From contig NZ_SAUH01000001.1 of the NCBI RefSeq assembly GCF_004193175.1, forward strand, positions 682,001-746,000: a DNA stretch of 64,000 nucleotides, written 5' to 3'. Source of the DNA: Streptomyces sp. RFCAC02. GTDB lineage: Bacteria; Actinomycetota; Actinomycetes; Streptomycetales; Streptomycetaceae. The translations under genes were made by a program, and so were the position numbers. This document shows, piece after piece, positions 18,288 to 27,111 of this stretch; within the stretch, counting starts at the first letter, position 1; each line of letters opens with the position of its first letter. The notes below the pieces were generated by a model that made no database searches, was not told the origin of the DNA, and saw only the letters and a list, made by a program, of their open reading frames with translations.

Positions 18288-18781
18288 CAGTGCTGTTCGG
18301 TGGGGGCGCACTGTGCCGGGGGCAGTGAGGTGTCGCTGCCGGTGAGGGTCACGTGCGTGCGGGCGTCGCCGGTGGCGTACGCGGCTGTGCACACGATCTG
18401 CTGCACTGCCGTCTCCCCCAGGCCCTCCATCGGGAGCGTCACCCGGATCTCCAGTGTCTCCCCGGCCGACGACGCCGAGAACCGCAGCCCGACGCCGGGT
18501 GGCAGGTCGGTGGCGAGGCCGGCCGCGCGATCGTCCTCCCCGGGTCCCGAGAAGAGCGCGGCGACGGCCTTCTCCGGTGCGGACGGCGTGCCCGCCGGCC
18601 TCGGTACGGGTGTCAGGCGGCCGTCCGGTGCGACGAAGAACAGCAGCCACTGTCCGGCGGCGGGGCGCGGGGTGCCGGGGCCGCCCGCGTCGACGGTGCC
18701 GGTCTGCCGTATCCCGCAGCCGGTGAGCAGGAGGGCGGCGGCGGCCGTGGCGAGCGCGGCGCGCGGCAGTGGGCGTCTCAC
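18287..18781 (-). CDS. Secreted lipoprotein, third gene of AfsQ-like operon
   Basis: 164-aa lipoprotein from GTG 18781. The N-terminus RRPLPRAALATAAAALLLTG is followed by Cys, making the lipobox LLTGC; diacylglyceryl-Cys would anchor it outside the membrane. The body contains a GerMN-like segment (EKAVAALFSGPGEDD, LPPGVGLRF, VQQIVCTAAY). It overlaps the sensor kinase stop by 4 nt. A lipoprotein in the same operon as a CseC/AfsQ2-type sensor commonly tunes that kinase, so this is a likely accessory sensor. Confidence 0.85.
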   Translation of the reverse strand: MRRPLPRAALATAAAALLLTGCGIRQTGTVDAGGPGTPRPAAGQWLLFFVAPDGRLTPVPRPAGTPSAPEKAVAALFSGPGEDDRAAGLATDLPPGVGLRFSASSAGETLEIRVTLPMEGLGETAVQQIVCTAAYATGDARTHVTLTGSDTSLPPAQCAPTEQH

Positions 18782-20268
18782 CGGGGTGTCTCCGTCTCCT
18801 CGCCCGTGGCCGGGCCGGGTGGTGCGAGCGGCAGCTCCAGTGTCAGGACGGCCCCGGACCCTGGCCTGTTCCCGGCCTTGATGGTGCCGCCGTGCAGCCG
18901 GGCGTTCTCCAGGGCGATGGCGAGGCCGAGGCCGCCGCCCGCCGGGCGGGTTCGGGCCGAGGAGCCTTTGAAGAAGCGGTCGAAGATGTGCGGCAGCACG
19001 TCCGGGGGGATGCCGGGGCCGCTGTCGGCGACCTCGATGGCGAGGCAGGGCACCCCGTCGTCGCGGGTGAGGGGGCGCAGCCGCACGGTGACCGGTGGGC
19101 TGCCGTGCCGGAGGGCGTTCCCGATCAGGTTGGCGAGCATGATGTCGAGGCGCCGGGGGTCGAGCCGCGCCCGGACGCCGGCGGGGAGATCGGTCACGAT
19201 CAGCGCCGGGTCGGTCCAGTGGCGGCCGGTGAGGGTACGGCGGACGGTCCGCGCGACGTCGACCTCGTCGGTGATCAGCTCGGCGGCGCGGGCGTCGAAC
19301 CGGGAGATCTCCATCAGGTCCTCGACGAGGACGGCCAGCCTGCCGGTCTCCACGCTGATCAGCCGCAGCGCGGCGGCACTGTCGGGGGTGAGGTGCGCCG
19401 CGTCCTCGTCGAGGACCTCGGTGACCGCGAGCATCCCGGCGAGCGGGGTGCGCAGCTCGTGCGAGACGTCGGAGGCGAAGCGGCGCGCGCGTTCCTCGGC
19501 CCGCCGCAGGTCGTCGACGGACCGCTTCAAGGCGGCGGCCGACTCGTTGAAGGCGTGGGTGAGGTCGGCGAGTTCGTCGTTGCCCTTGACGCGGACGCGG
19601 GTGTCGAGGCGGCCCCCGGCCATGCGGCGCGCGGCCCGGCGCAGTTCCCCGACGGGCCGCAGCACGCTGCGTGCGGCGAACAGCGCGGGCACCAGTGCGA
19701 CGGCGAGTCCGGGGATCGCGCCGTCGCGCGCGGCGGTGACCATGGCGCGGACCGTCGTCTCCTCGTCGGTCAGCGGCATCACGGCGTACAGCACGAGACC
19801 GGTGGGCAGGGGGTCGCCGGCCGCGTCCCGGGCTTCGAAGGCGATGGGCATGGCCATGACCAGCCAGGGGGCGCCGGCCGTGGCCACGCGCCGGTAGGTG
19901 GTGCGGGTGGCGGCAAAGGCCGTGCGGCGCAGTTCCGCGTCGATCAGGCCGGGCGCCGGGTCGGGGCCGGAGGCGAGCCACAGCGACCCGTAGCCGGCGT
20001 ACGTCGTCCAGGGGTGCGGCCTGCCCTGGCGTGCGAGTCGACGCAGCGCGTCCTCCAGCGAAACGCGGTCGACGGGCAGCAGCGTGCCGATGCCGGCGAC
20101 CCGTTCGCGGAAGGTCGAGACGGCGGTGTCCTGGGCCTGGTCGAGGATGGCGTCGCGGGCCTCCCGGTAGACGAGGCTCGCGGTGCTGCCCGCGCTGATC
20201 GCCGCGACGACCAGGAAGGCGAGGACCAGGCGGGTACGCAGGCCGATCCGGGTTCTGAAGCGGGTCAC
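18778..20268 (-). CDS. Two-component sensor histidine kinase (AfsQ2/CseC-like)
   Basis: 496-aa membrane kinase from GTG 20268, overlapping the regulator stop by 4 nt. Layout: TM1 (about 12-32), extracytoplasmic sensor of roughly 140 residues, TM2 near 170-190, HAMP (RSVLRPVGELRRAARRMAGG), HisKA with SHELRTPLAGM (phosphoacceptor His), then HATPase with N-box (NLIGNALRHG), G1 DSGPGIP, F box and G2 (GGGLGLAIALEN). Partner regulator and lipoprotein flank it. The stimulus is probably envelope-related by analogy to CseBC/AfsQ systems. Confidence 0.92.
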   Translation of the reverse strand: MTRFRTRIGLRTRLVLAFLVVAAISAGSTASLVYREARDAILDQAQDTAVSTFRERVAGIGTLLPVDRVSLEDALRRLARQGRPHPWTTYAGYGSLWLASGPDPAPGLIDAELRRTAFAATRTTYRRVATAGAPWLVMAMPIAFEARDAAGDPLPTGLVLYAVMPLTDEETTVRAMVTAARDGAIPGLAVALVPALFAARSVLRPVGELRRAARRMAGGRLDTRVRVKGNDELADLTHAFNESAAALKRSVDDLRRAEERARRFASDVSHELRTPLAGMLAVTEVLDEDAAHLTPDSAAALRLISVETGRLAVLVEDLMEISRFDARAAELITDEVDVARTVRRTLTGRHWTDPALIVTDLPAGVRARLDPRRLDIMLANLIGNALRHGSPPVTVRLRPLTRDDGVPCLAIEVADSGPGIPPDVLPHIFDRFFKGSSARTRPAGGGLGLAIALENARLHGGTIKAGNRPGSGAVLTLELPLAPPGPATGEETETPR

Positions 20269-20948
20269 AGCGGCCCGAAGCGGTAGCCGAAGCCGCGCAC
20301 GGTCTGTATGTAGCGCGGGCCGGCCGGCGGGTCCTCCAGCCTGCCGCGCAGCCTGCGCACGCACGCGTCCACCAGCCGGGTGTCGCCGTGATGGCTGTAC
20401 TCCCAGACGTCTTCGAGGAGTTGCTCGCGGCTGAAGACCTGCTCGGGGGCCGCCGACAGGTGCAGGAGGAGTCTGAGTTCGGAGGGGGCGAGTGCCAGGC
20501 GCGTCCCGTGCCTGCTGACGGTCAGCGCGGTGCGGTCGATGGCGAGACCGCCGTGGATCTCGACGGGGGATGGCGCCGCCGCCGGCTGCTCGACACGGCG
20601 CAGCACGGCGCGGATGCGGGCGTCGATCACCTCGGCGCGGGCGGGTTTGACGATGTAGTCGTCGGCTCCCGTCTCCAGGCCGACGACGATGTCGAAGTCG
20701 TCCCCGCGGGCGGTGAGCATGATGATCGGGAGCCGGCTGCTCCCGCGCACCTGCCGGCACACCCGCACGCCGTTCGTGTCCGGGAGCATCAGGTCGAGCA
20801 GCAGCAGGTCGGGCCGGAACTCGTCCAGGGCGGTGAGGCCCGCTTCCCCGGTGGCGGCGGTGCGCATCTCGTGACCGCGCCGGCGCAGGCCGATCGCGAT
20901 GCCCTCGCGCGCGGAGGGGTCGTCTTCGATGAGGAGGACGCGTGGCAT
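20265..20948 (-). CDS. OmpR/PhoB-type response regulator (AfsQ1/CseB-like)
   Basis: 227-aa regulator. Receiver domain with acidic pocket IEDDPS (about 7-12), phosphoacceptor Asp in LLLLDLMLPD (about 51) and Lys in YIVKPA; C-terminal winged helix ending RYIQTVRGFGYRFG. The receiver segment DFDIVVGLETGADDYIVKP resembles AfsQ1 strongly. First gene of the RR-kinase-lipoprotein operon. No ECF sigma gene like sigQ/sigE adjoins it here; the divergent neighbour encodes a secreted repeat protein that may be a target. Confidence 0.92.
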   Translation of the reverse strand: MPRVLLIEDDPSAREGIAIGLRRRGHEMRTAATGEAGLTALDEFRPDLLLLDLMLPDTNGVRVCRQVRGSSRLPIIMLTARGDDFDIVVGLETGADDYIVKPARAEVIDARIRAVLRRVEQPAAAPSPVEIHGGLAIDRTALTVSRHGTRLALAPSELRLLLHLSAAPEQVFSREQLLEDVWEYSHHGDTRLVDACVRRLRGRLEDPPAGPRYIQTVRGFGYRFGPL

Positions 20949-21200
20949 GCGGGGAGTCTCGCATCCGCCCGGGTGGGCGCGGCGCGGGAGGCCGACGGCG
21001 GCGCCGGTGAGCGGCCTTCATGACCGTGCCGGGCGGGGTGTGTGACGGGACGACGACCGTTCCTGTGCAACGTCCGTCACATGGCCGCGGGACGGTTTTC
21101 CGATGCGGGAAGCGGCCTAGAGTCCTGGCCGTGCCCGGGTGCGGCGCGCGGTCCGCGCCTCCCGTGCACGTCCCATGCGCACCGATGGAAGGACTCCCCC

Positions 21201-22319
21201 ATGCCTGGAACAACAGCCCGCCGCGGTCGCCTCGGCAGACGGACCGTCACCGTGGGGCTGGTGGCCGGCGCGTTCGCGCTCGGCGTCGTCTCCTCCCCCG
21301 CGTCCGCCGCCCCCCGGTGGCAGGAGGTGACCCCCGACCTGGCGGACACCCTCCTGTACGAGGTCGAGAGCGGCCGGGGAGCCACCTGGGCGGTCGGGAT
21401 CGAGGCGTCGGACTGGACGCCCGTCGCCCTGCGGTGGACCGGGCGGGGCTGGGCCGACACGTCACCGCTCGGGTCCGGCAGCCTGAGCGGCATCGCGCCG
21501 GGTCCGGGCGGCGAGGCGTGGGCCGTGGGGACGTCCGGCGCCGACGAGCCGGTCGCCCAGCACTGGGACGGCACGGCGTGGCAGTCGGTCGGCCTGCCGC
21601 TGCCGGACGGGATGCGCGGTGGCCTGTACTCGGTCGCCGTCTCCCCCGAGGGCACCGTGTGGGTGGGCGGCGGTGCCTTCCCCGCTCCGGACGATCCGAG
21701 CGGCGTGCGGGAGCAACTGCTGCTGAGCAGGGGCACGGACGGGACCTGGACCCGGGTGGCCGTCCCGGCCGACGGGTCGGTCGGCTCCACGATCAGTATC
21801 CTCGCTGTGGCGGACGACGACGTGTACGTGCTCGGCTCCGAGGGCTTCGCCCACTTCGACGGAACGTCCTGGACCCGGCAGCGGCTCCCGGCCGGCCTCG
21901 CCGACCGCAAGGTCGTCCTCTACGACATCGAGCGGCGCGGCGACGGCGAGCTGTGGGCCGTCGGGCACGTCGAGGACGACGCCCTGTGGCGGCGCCCGGT
22001 GGTGCTGCGTTTCGACGGCCGGGCGTGGAACGAGGTGCCCGTGCCCGAGGAGACCGCCGAGCTGCACGGCATCACCTTCGACCGGAACGGGCGTCCGGTG
22101 ATCGTGGGCCAGACGATCGACCTGGCGGTGGACCCCGCCGCGAGCTACCTGCTGACGACGGACCGCCACGGGCGCCTCGTGCGCAGGCAGTCGCCGGCCG
22201 GCGCGGGGATGCTGGAGAGCGCTGACACGGACGACGCGGGCAGGGTCTGGGTGGCCGGAGCCGCCGACAACGTGGCCGACCCCTCGGTCACAGCTCCTTA
22301 CGCGGCCGTGCGGGACTGA
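21201..22319 (+). CDS. Secreted beta-propeller-like repeat protein
   Basis: 372-aa exported protein from ATG 21201 with GGAAGGA at 21187-21193. The signal peptide runs to about residue 36 (hydrophobic TVTVGLVAGAFALGVVSS, cleavage after ASA). The mature part has repeated units with WAVG (TWAVGIEASDW, AWAVGTSG, LWAVGHVE) and W-x-G/F-DG motifs (HWDGTAW, HFDGTSW, RFDGRAW), typical of a six- or seven-bladed propeller. No catalytic motif. Divergent from the two-component operon with a 252-bp shared upstream region, so regulation by that system is plausible but unproven. Confidence 0.8.
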   Translation: MPGTTARRGRLGRRTVTVGLVAGAFALGVVSSPASAAPRWQEVTPDLADTLLYEVESGRGATWAVGIEASDWTPVALRWTGRGWADTSPLGSGSLSGIAPGPGGEAWAVGTSGADEPVAQHWDGTAWQSVGLPLPDGMRGGLYSVAVSPEGTVWVGGGAFPAPDDPSGVREQLLLSRGTDGTWTRVAVPADGSVGSTISILAVADDDVYVLGSEGFAHFDGTSWTRQRLPAGLADRKVVLYDIERRGDGELWAVGHVEDDALWRRPVVLRFDGRAWNEVPVPEETAELHGITFDRNGRPVIVGQTIDLAVDPAASYLLTTDRHGRLVRRQSPAGAGMLESADTDDAGRVWVAGAADNVADPSVTAPYAAVRD

Positions 22320-22629
22320 GCGGCAGCGGGCGGCCGTCGTCGCCCAGCGGCTGAGTGCGCTGCCCTCCGTCCCGGAAGGTCACGGCCGTGCCGGACGCGG
22401 TGTACTGGGTGTGCGTCCTGATCTCCTCCCTCCAGTACGTGGTGGCCACGTCCGGTGCCGCGCAGAGGTGGACGGCGCGGACGGCGTGCGCCCCTGCCGC
22501 CTGCGCCTTCCGCGCCATGTCGGCCAGCGCCTCCTCGACGCTCGGTCCGTGCCCCCACACCATCCAGTACTGCCAGGCGGGACGCCCGTCGGGGTTCTCG
22601 GCGGTGCTGAGCGGGATCGCATGGGACAT
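22288..22629 (-). CDS. Small hypothetical protein
   Basis: 113-aa cytoplasmic protein from ATG 22629: RPAWQYWMVWGHGPSVEEAL, then MARKAQAAGAHAVRAVHL and TTYWREEIRTHTQYTASGTA. The middle looks like an alpha/beta heavy-metal-like or YbjQ-style fold, but I do not recognise the family. Its 3' end overlaps the convergent propeller gene by 32 bp. The start codon lacks a strong ribosome site, so its 5' limit is less certain. Confidence 0.6.
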   Translation of the reverse strand: MSHAIPLSTAENPDGRPAWQYWMVWGHGPSVEEALADMARKAQAAGAHAVRAVHLCAAPDVATTYWREEIRTHTQYTASGTAVTFRDGGQRTQPLGDDGRPLPLSPARPRKEL

Positions 22630-22755
22630 GACGCAAGGATGACGAACGGGCGCCCCCGGGGACAGCCCCCGGACGGACAGGTCCTTCCGGTGGGGCGCCC
22701 GTCCGACATTGCCGGGGTGCGGAAGGGAAGACCGCGTGGACGGTGCCGGTTGCCC

Positions 22756-23610
22756 GTGTCGACGTGTCGATTCCGGCTGGGAGAGACTGCTGCGACACGG
22801 GACCGGTACGAAAGGGCGGGTGATGGCGGTGGCGGGAGTGCACGCGGTTCGGGGACGGACGGGACGCCGCTGCCGCCGGGGGCGAACCGGCCCGGACGCC
22901 GCTCCCCCGGCACGGTACGGCTGGCGGGCGTGCTGCTGATCGTCCTGTCCCTGGTCCCCGCGGCCGCCTGCTTCGGCACGTTCGCCACGTGGCTGCCCTC
23001 CTCCGTGGACAGGTACGAGGACTACGGGGCGGCCGAACCGTGTCCGGCGGGGGTGGCGACGCGGGCGCGGGAGGAGTGCGTCCGCACGGTCACCTTCGTC
23101 GTCGAGGACACGGAGGTGCGGAAGTCGGGGCAGAACAGCACGTTCGAGGCGACGGTGAGCGGCACGCCGTTCTGGGACGGTGTCGTGGCGTTCGGCGACC
23201 CCGGTCCGCTGCTGGAACGGCTGGGGCCGGGGGACGACGTCACGGGTACGGTGTGGCGCGGCGATGTCATGACGCTCAGCAGGGACGGTGTCCGGCAGAG
23301 CACCTCGGACGAGCCTCGCGACGACTTCCAGATGACGGCCGCCATCGGCACGTTCGCCGGTCTCCTCGCGGTCCTGCTGTTCGCGTTCGGCACGGTGCGG
23401 GTGGCGAACCCCCGCTCGTACGAGCCCTTCGTGTGGCGGCCCGTGGGGCTCTGGCTGATCATCACCATGGGGATCGCGAGCTTCGCGTTCGGGTTCGCCG
23501 CCCTGCTGCTCGGCGTTCCGTGGGGATGGGTGCCGCCCGTCAGCGTGGCGGTCGTACTGGGCGTGGCCCGGCTGATCCACCGGCGCACGCGGCCGGCCGG
23601 GGCGCGTTGA
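22756..23610 (+). CDS. DUF3592-like membrane protein
   Basis: About 284 aa with one N-terminal helix (LAGVLLIVLSLVPAAACF), an extracytoplasmic domain of ~110 residues holding two Cys (AEPCPAG, REECVRT), then three helices at the C-terminus. The plan resembles DUF3592 proteins. The start is uncertain: GTG 22756 and GTG 22717 are in frame but lack ribosome sites, whereas a good GAAAGGG-ATG at 22823 is in a different frame. A frameshift near 22840 is possible. Confidence 0.55.
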   Translation: MSTCRFRLGETAATRDRYERAGDGGGGSARGSGTDGTPLPPGANRPGRRSPGTVRLAGVLLIVLSLVPAAACFGTFATWLPSSVDRYEDYGAAEPCPAGVATRAREECVRTVTFVVEDTEVRKSGQNSTFEATVSGTPFWDGVVAFGDPGPLLERLGPGDDVTGTVWRGDVMTLSRDGVRQSTSDEPRDDFQMTAAIGTFAGLLAVLLFAFGTVRVANPRSYEPFVWRPVGLWLIITMGIASFAFGFAALLLGVPWGWVPPVSVAVVLGVARLIHRRTRPAGAR

Positions 23611-23642
23611 CGCCGGCGCGCGCCCCCGGTTAAGAGTTGCGG

Positions 23643-24911
23643 ATGCCGATACGCCGCGCGCCGGAGTGGAGTGCCCATGACGCGGGCCGGACCGTGGCGC
23701 GGGACGGCGCCTCCTGGGCGATACCGGTGGCCCTCGCCATCGACGCCGTCGGCACCGGCCTCTGCCTCCCGCTGTCGATGGTGTACTTCCTCGCCGTCAC
23801 CGATCTGTCGGAGGCGCGCGTCGGTCTGCTGATGACCTCCGCCGCAGCCTGTTCGCTGCTGCTGCCGCTGCTTGTCGGACGGACCGTCGACCGCGTCGGC
23901 CCGCGTCCGGTGGTGATCGCGGGGCAACTACTGCAGGCCGTCGGGTTCTTCCTCTATCTCGGGGTGTCGGGCCCCGCGTCGCTGTTCACGGCGGCGCTGG
24001 TCGAGGCGGCGGGCGTGCGCGTGTACTGGTCGTCGGTCTTCGCGCTGATCGCCGAGCGGGCGGAGGGGGACGCGAAGGACGAGTGGTTCGCGCGGGCGGG
24101 CATGATCCGGGCGGCCGGTACGGGCGCGGGCACGGTGCTCGCGGGCCTGCTGCTCGCGCTCGCGTCGGAGCACGCGTACCAGGGGATGGTGCTGGCGGAC
24201 GCGTTCTCCTTCGTCGTCGCGGCGGCGACGGTCGCGCTGTTCGTGCGCGGCGGGCGGCGGACGGTGGGGGCGCGTGCGGACGGGGTCCCGCGGGGAGTGC
24301 GGCACCTGCTGGCCGACCGGCCGTACCTGGCGCTGATCGGTGTGAACGTCCTCTTCACCGTGTGCACGGTCTTCCTCGCCGTCGCGGTGCCGGTCTACGT
24401 CGTCCGTGGGCTGCACGCGCCGGGCTGGGCGGTCGGGGCCTTCCTCACGGTCACCACCGCCGCCGTCGCCACGGGTACGGCCGAGGTGACCCGCCGCGTC
24501 CGCCGGCGCACCTCGCGCGGAGGCGCGATGGCGTGGGCCGGCCGGCTGTGGGCGGCCTGGTGCGTGGCCGCCGCCGTGGCCGTGCTGCTGCCGCGCGGGC
24601 CGCTGCTCGTCGGCTACCTGACGCTCGTGATGCTGCTGTGGGCGGTGGCGGAGATGCTGCACGGCCCCGCCTCGAACGCGCTCTCGGCCGAGGCCGCTCC
24701 GGAGGGGCTGCGCGGCACGTACCTGGCGGCGTTCCAGTACTCGTTCGCGACGGCCGACATGGTGACGCCGGTACTGTTCGGCGCGCTGTACGGCGTGAGC
24801 CGCGGGCTGCCGTGGCTCGCCGTCGGCGCTCTGGCGCTGGCGGCGAGCATGGTGATCCGCCCGCTGGAGCGCCGCCTGACGGGCGGCCGGGGGCGGGCGG
24901 GACACGGCTGA
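23643..24911 (+). CDS. MFS transporter
   Basis: 422-aa, about 12 transmembrane helices, with the MFS motif-A-like loop GRTVDRVGPRP between helices 2 and 3 and a positively charged central loop (GGRRTVGARADG). Start taken at ATG 23643; a TTG at 23637 would add two residues. Substrate unknown. It ends 9 bp from the convergent sigma factor gene. Confidence 0.85.
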   Translation: MPIRRAPEWSAHDAGRTVARDGASWAIPVALAIDAVGTGLCLPLSMVYFLAVTDLSEARVGLLMTSAAACSLLLPLLVGRTVDRVGPRPVVIAGQLLQAVGFFLYLGVSGPASLFTAALVEAAGVRVYWSSVFALIAERAEGDAKDEWFARAGMIRAAGTGAGTVLAGLLLALASEHAYQGMVLADAFSFVVAAATVALFVRGGRRTVGARADGVPRGVRHLLADRPYLALIGVNVLFTVCTVFLAVAVPVYVVRGLHAPGWAVGAFLTVTTAAVATGTAEVTRRVRRRTSRGGAMAWAGRLWAAWCVAAAVAVLLPRGPLLVGYLTLVMLLWAVAEMLHGPASNALSAEAAPEGLRGTYLAAFQYSFATADMVTPVLFGALYGVSRGLPWLAVGALALAASMVIRPLERRLTGGRGRAGHG

Positions 24912-24920
24912 GCGTGGCGG

Positions 24921-25811
24921 TCAGAGCGCCGGGTCGGTGAGGTCGAGGGCGGCCAGCCGGTCGGGGTCGGACAGGATGTCGATGGCCGCGATCCGCTCGT
25001 CGGTGACGGTGAAACTCATGATCGAGAAGAGTTCGCCGCCGACGGTGTTGACGAGCCCCGCGCAGCCGTTGACCAGCACGGGACGGGCCGTCGCGATGGT
25101 GGCCATCCGCCGGAAGGTCGCGAGCTGGCCGGCCACGGCGGGGATGCCCCGGAGCACCCGCATGCCGCCGGGCAGCGTCCGCCCGCTGTCGGCGCGCAGG
25201 ACGACGTCGGGGTCGAGGATCGCGACCAGGCCGTCGAGGTCGCCGCCGCGCGCGGCCGTCAGGAACGCGTCGACCACGCGGCGCTGGGCGACCGGGTCCG
25301 GGTCCGGCGAGGGCGCCGCGCCCCGGACGCGGCGGCGCGCGCGGCTGGCGAGCTTCCTGGCCGCGACCGGTGTGCGGTCGACGATCGGCGCGATCTCCTC
25401 GAACGGCATGCCGAACAGGTCGTGCAGGACGAACGCCAGCCGTTCGGCCGGGGTCAGCGACTCCAGCACGACCAGCAGCGCGAGGCCCACCGAGTCGGCG
25501 ATCAGCGCCCGGTTCTCGGGTCCCTGCTCGGCCGGCTCGCCGACGACCGGGTCCGGCAGGCGGCTCTCCAGCGGGTCCTCGCGGCGCAGCCGGCGTGAGC
25601 GCAGCATGTCCAGGCAGACGCGGCCGACGACCGTGGTCAGCCAGCCGCCGAGGCCGTCGATGCCGTCGGCCTCGGAGCGCGCCAGTCTCAGCCACGCCTC
25701 CTGGACGGCGTCGTCGGCGTCGGTCAGGGAACCGAGCATCCGGTAGGCCACCGCGCGCAGATGCGGCCGGTGCTCCTCGAACCGCCGGGCCAGGAAGTCG
25801 GTCTCGTTCAT
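24921..25811 (-). CDS. sigJ: ECF41-group sigma factor with SnoaL-like C-terminal domain (SigJ type)
   Basis: 296-aa RNA polymerase sigma factor. Region 2 lies in about 10-75 (LRAVAYRMLGSLTDADDAVQEAWLR), region 4 in about 110-165 (LTPAERLAFVLHDLFGMPFEEIAPIV), and a ~125-residue SnoaL_2/NTF2-like domain follows (AFLTAARGGDLDGLVAILDP). The extension is the mark of ECF41, where it replaces an anti-sigma factor as a built-in regulator. Downstream genes include a CMD-like protein, the classic ECF41 target class. An exact GGTCACA-N16-CGTC element faces this gene at 25842-25868, so it is probably autoregulated. Confidence 0.92.
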   Translation of the reverse strand: MNETDFLARRFEEHRPHLRAVAYRMLGSLTDADDAVQEAWLRLARSEADGIDGLGGWLTTVVGRVCLDMLRSRRLRREDPLESRLPDPVVGEPAEQGPENRALIADSVGLALLVVLESLTPAERLAFVLHDLFGMPFEEIAPIVDRTPVAARKLASRARRRVRGAAPSPDPDPVAQRRVVDAFLTAARGGDLDGLVAILDPDVVLRADSGRTLPGGMRVLRGIPAVAGQLATFRRMATIATARPVLVNGCAGLVNTVGGELFSIMSFTVTDERIAAIDILSDPDRLAALDLTDPAL

Positions 25812-25841
25812 GGTCGCCCCTCATGTCGGTCTCACACGGAT

Positions 25842-25868
25842 GACGGACGCGGACGCCCCGATGTGACC
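25842..25868 (-). promoter_or_regulatory. ECF41-type promoter for the sigma factor gene
   Basis: On the minus strand: -35 GGTCACA (25868-25862), 16-nt spacer, -10 CGTC (25845-25842). The ECF41 consensus is TGTCACA-N16-CGTC. It lies about 31 bp before the sigma factor start codon. Confidence 0.75.
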
Positions 25869-25877
25869 GCGAGGGCC

Positions 25878-25904
25878 GGTCACATTCCCGTCCGCCCGTC
25901 CGTC
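25878..25904 (+). promoter_or_regulatory. ECF41-type promoter for the serine hydrolase operon
   Basis: -35 GGTCACA (25878-25884), 16-nt spacer, -10 CGTC (25901-25904), 47 bp before the start codon at 25952. Its -35 is back to back with that of the sigma promoter, 9 bp apart. Confidence 0.75.
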
Positions 25905-25951
25905 AGGCCGTCGAACACACGCAGTGGCACGACGATCGGAGCGGCAGAACG

Positions 25952-27100
25952 ATGAGCGGGACAGAGATCCACGGGACGGTGGCCGACGGGTTCGAGGCGG
26001 TGCGCGACGAGTTCGCCGCCGTGGTGGCACGGGACGGGGGTGCGTCCGGCGCGCAGGTGGCGGCGTACGTGCGCGGCCGCCGGGTGGTCGACCTGTGGGC
26101 CGGGGACGGGGTGGCCGGTGACACGCTGACCGGCGTCTACTCGTCGACGAAGGGCGCGGCGGCCCTGGTGGTGGCGCTGCTGGTGCAGGACGGGGCGCTG
26201 GACCTGGACGTGCCGGTCGCCCGCGTGTGGCCGGAGTTCGCCGCGGCGGGCAAGGGCGGGATCACCCTGCGGGACGTGCTCACCCACCGTTCCGGGGTGA
26301 TCGGGGTCGACGGCGGGCTGACCGCGGACGAACTCGCCGACGACCGGGTGATCGCCCGGCGGCTGGCCGGGCAGCGGCCGTACTGGCGGCCCGGCTCCGC
26401 CCACGGCTACAGCGCGTTCGTGGCGTTCGCGATCGTGAGCGAGGTGGTCCGCCGGGTCACCGGCCGCCTGCTCCGGGAGCAGTTCGAGGAGCGGGTGCGC
26501 GCGCCGTACGGCCTCGACGTGCATCTCGGGCTGCCCGAGGAGGCGGAGCACCGGTACCGGGACGTGCTGCCGGGCCTGGCCGATCCGGCGGAACTCGCCG
26601 CGTTCCTGGCGAACGTCCCGGGGCCGCGCAGCATCACGGGCATCGGGTACGGCCTCGACTCGACGCCGCCGCTCGACCAGGTCGCGTTCGCCAACACGCG
26701 ACGGGTGCGCGCCCTCGGCCCGGCGTCCGCCGGAGGTGTGGGCAGCGCAAGGGGACTGGCCGGGATGTACGCGGCCGCGGTCTCCGGCCTGGACGGGCGG
26801 GCTCCGCTGCTGGAACCGGACACCGTCGGCGCGTTCGCGACGCTCCATTCGACCGGCAGTGACCTCGTCACCGGCGACCGGGGCCAGTACGCCCTGGGCT
26901 TCCAGGCCAAGGGACTGCACTACCCGTTCCTCGGCGCGGACGCCTTCGGCCACAACGGCTCGGCCGGCTCGGAATCCTTCGCCGACCCCGGCAGCGGCAT
27001 CGCCTTCGGCTACACCCGCCGCCGTTTCTCCCCCACCTGGTCCTATCCCGAACACGACCGGCTGGCCGCCGCGGTCCACCGCGCCGCCACGGCCCGCTGA
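25952..27100 (+). CDS. Serine hydrolase (class C beta-lactamase/esterase fold)
   Basis: 382-aa penicillin-binding-protein-like hydrolase. Nucleophile motif SxxK is SSTKG (about 67-71), the second motif is YSA in HGYSAFV (Tyr base), and the third is HNG in AFGHNGSAGS. This arrangement is that of EstB-type esterases rather than true lactamases. No signal peptide, so cytosolic. It is led by an ECF41-type promoter and followed after 11 bp by an MFS exporter, so it probably acts on a small ester or amide within the SigJ response. Substrate unknown. Confidence 0.9.
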   Translation: MSGTEIHGTVADGFEAVRDEFAAVVARDGGASGAQVAAYVRGRRVVDLWAGDGVAGDTLTGVYSSTKGAAALVVALLVQDGALDLDVPVARVWPEFAAAGKGGITLRDVLTHRSGVIGVDGGLTADELADDRVIARRLAGQRPYWRPGSAHGYSAFVAFAIVSEVVRRVTGRLLREQFEERVRAPYGLDVHLGLPEEAEHRYRDVLPGLADPAELAAFLANVPGPRSITGIGYGLDSTPPLDQVAFANTRRVRALGPASAGGVGSARGLAGMYAAAVSGLDGRAPLLEPDTVGAFATLHSTGSDLVTGDRGQYALGFQAKGLHYPFLGADAFGHNGSAGSESFADPGSGIAFGYTRRRFSPTWSYPEHDRLAAAVHRAATAR

Positions 27101-27111
27101 GGAGTCCCGAC

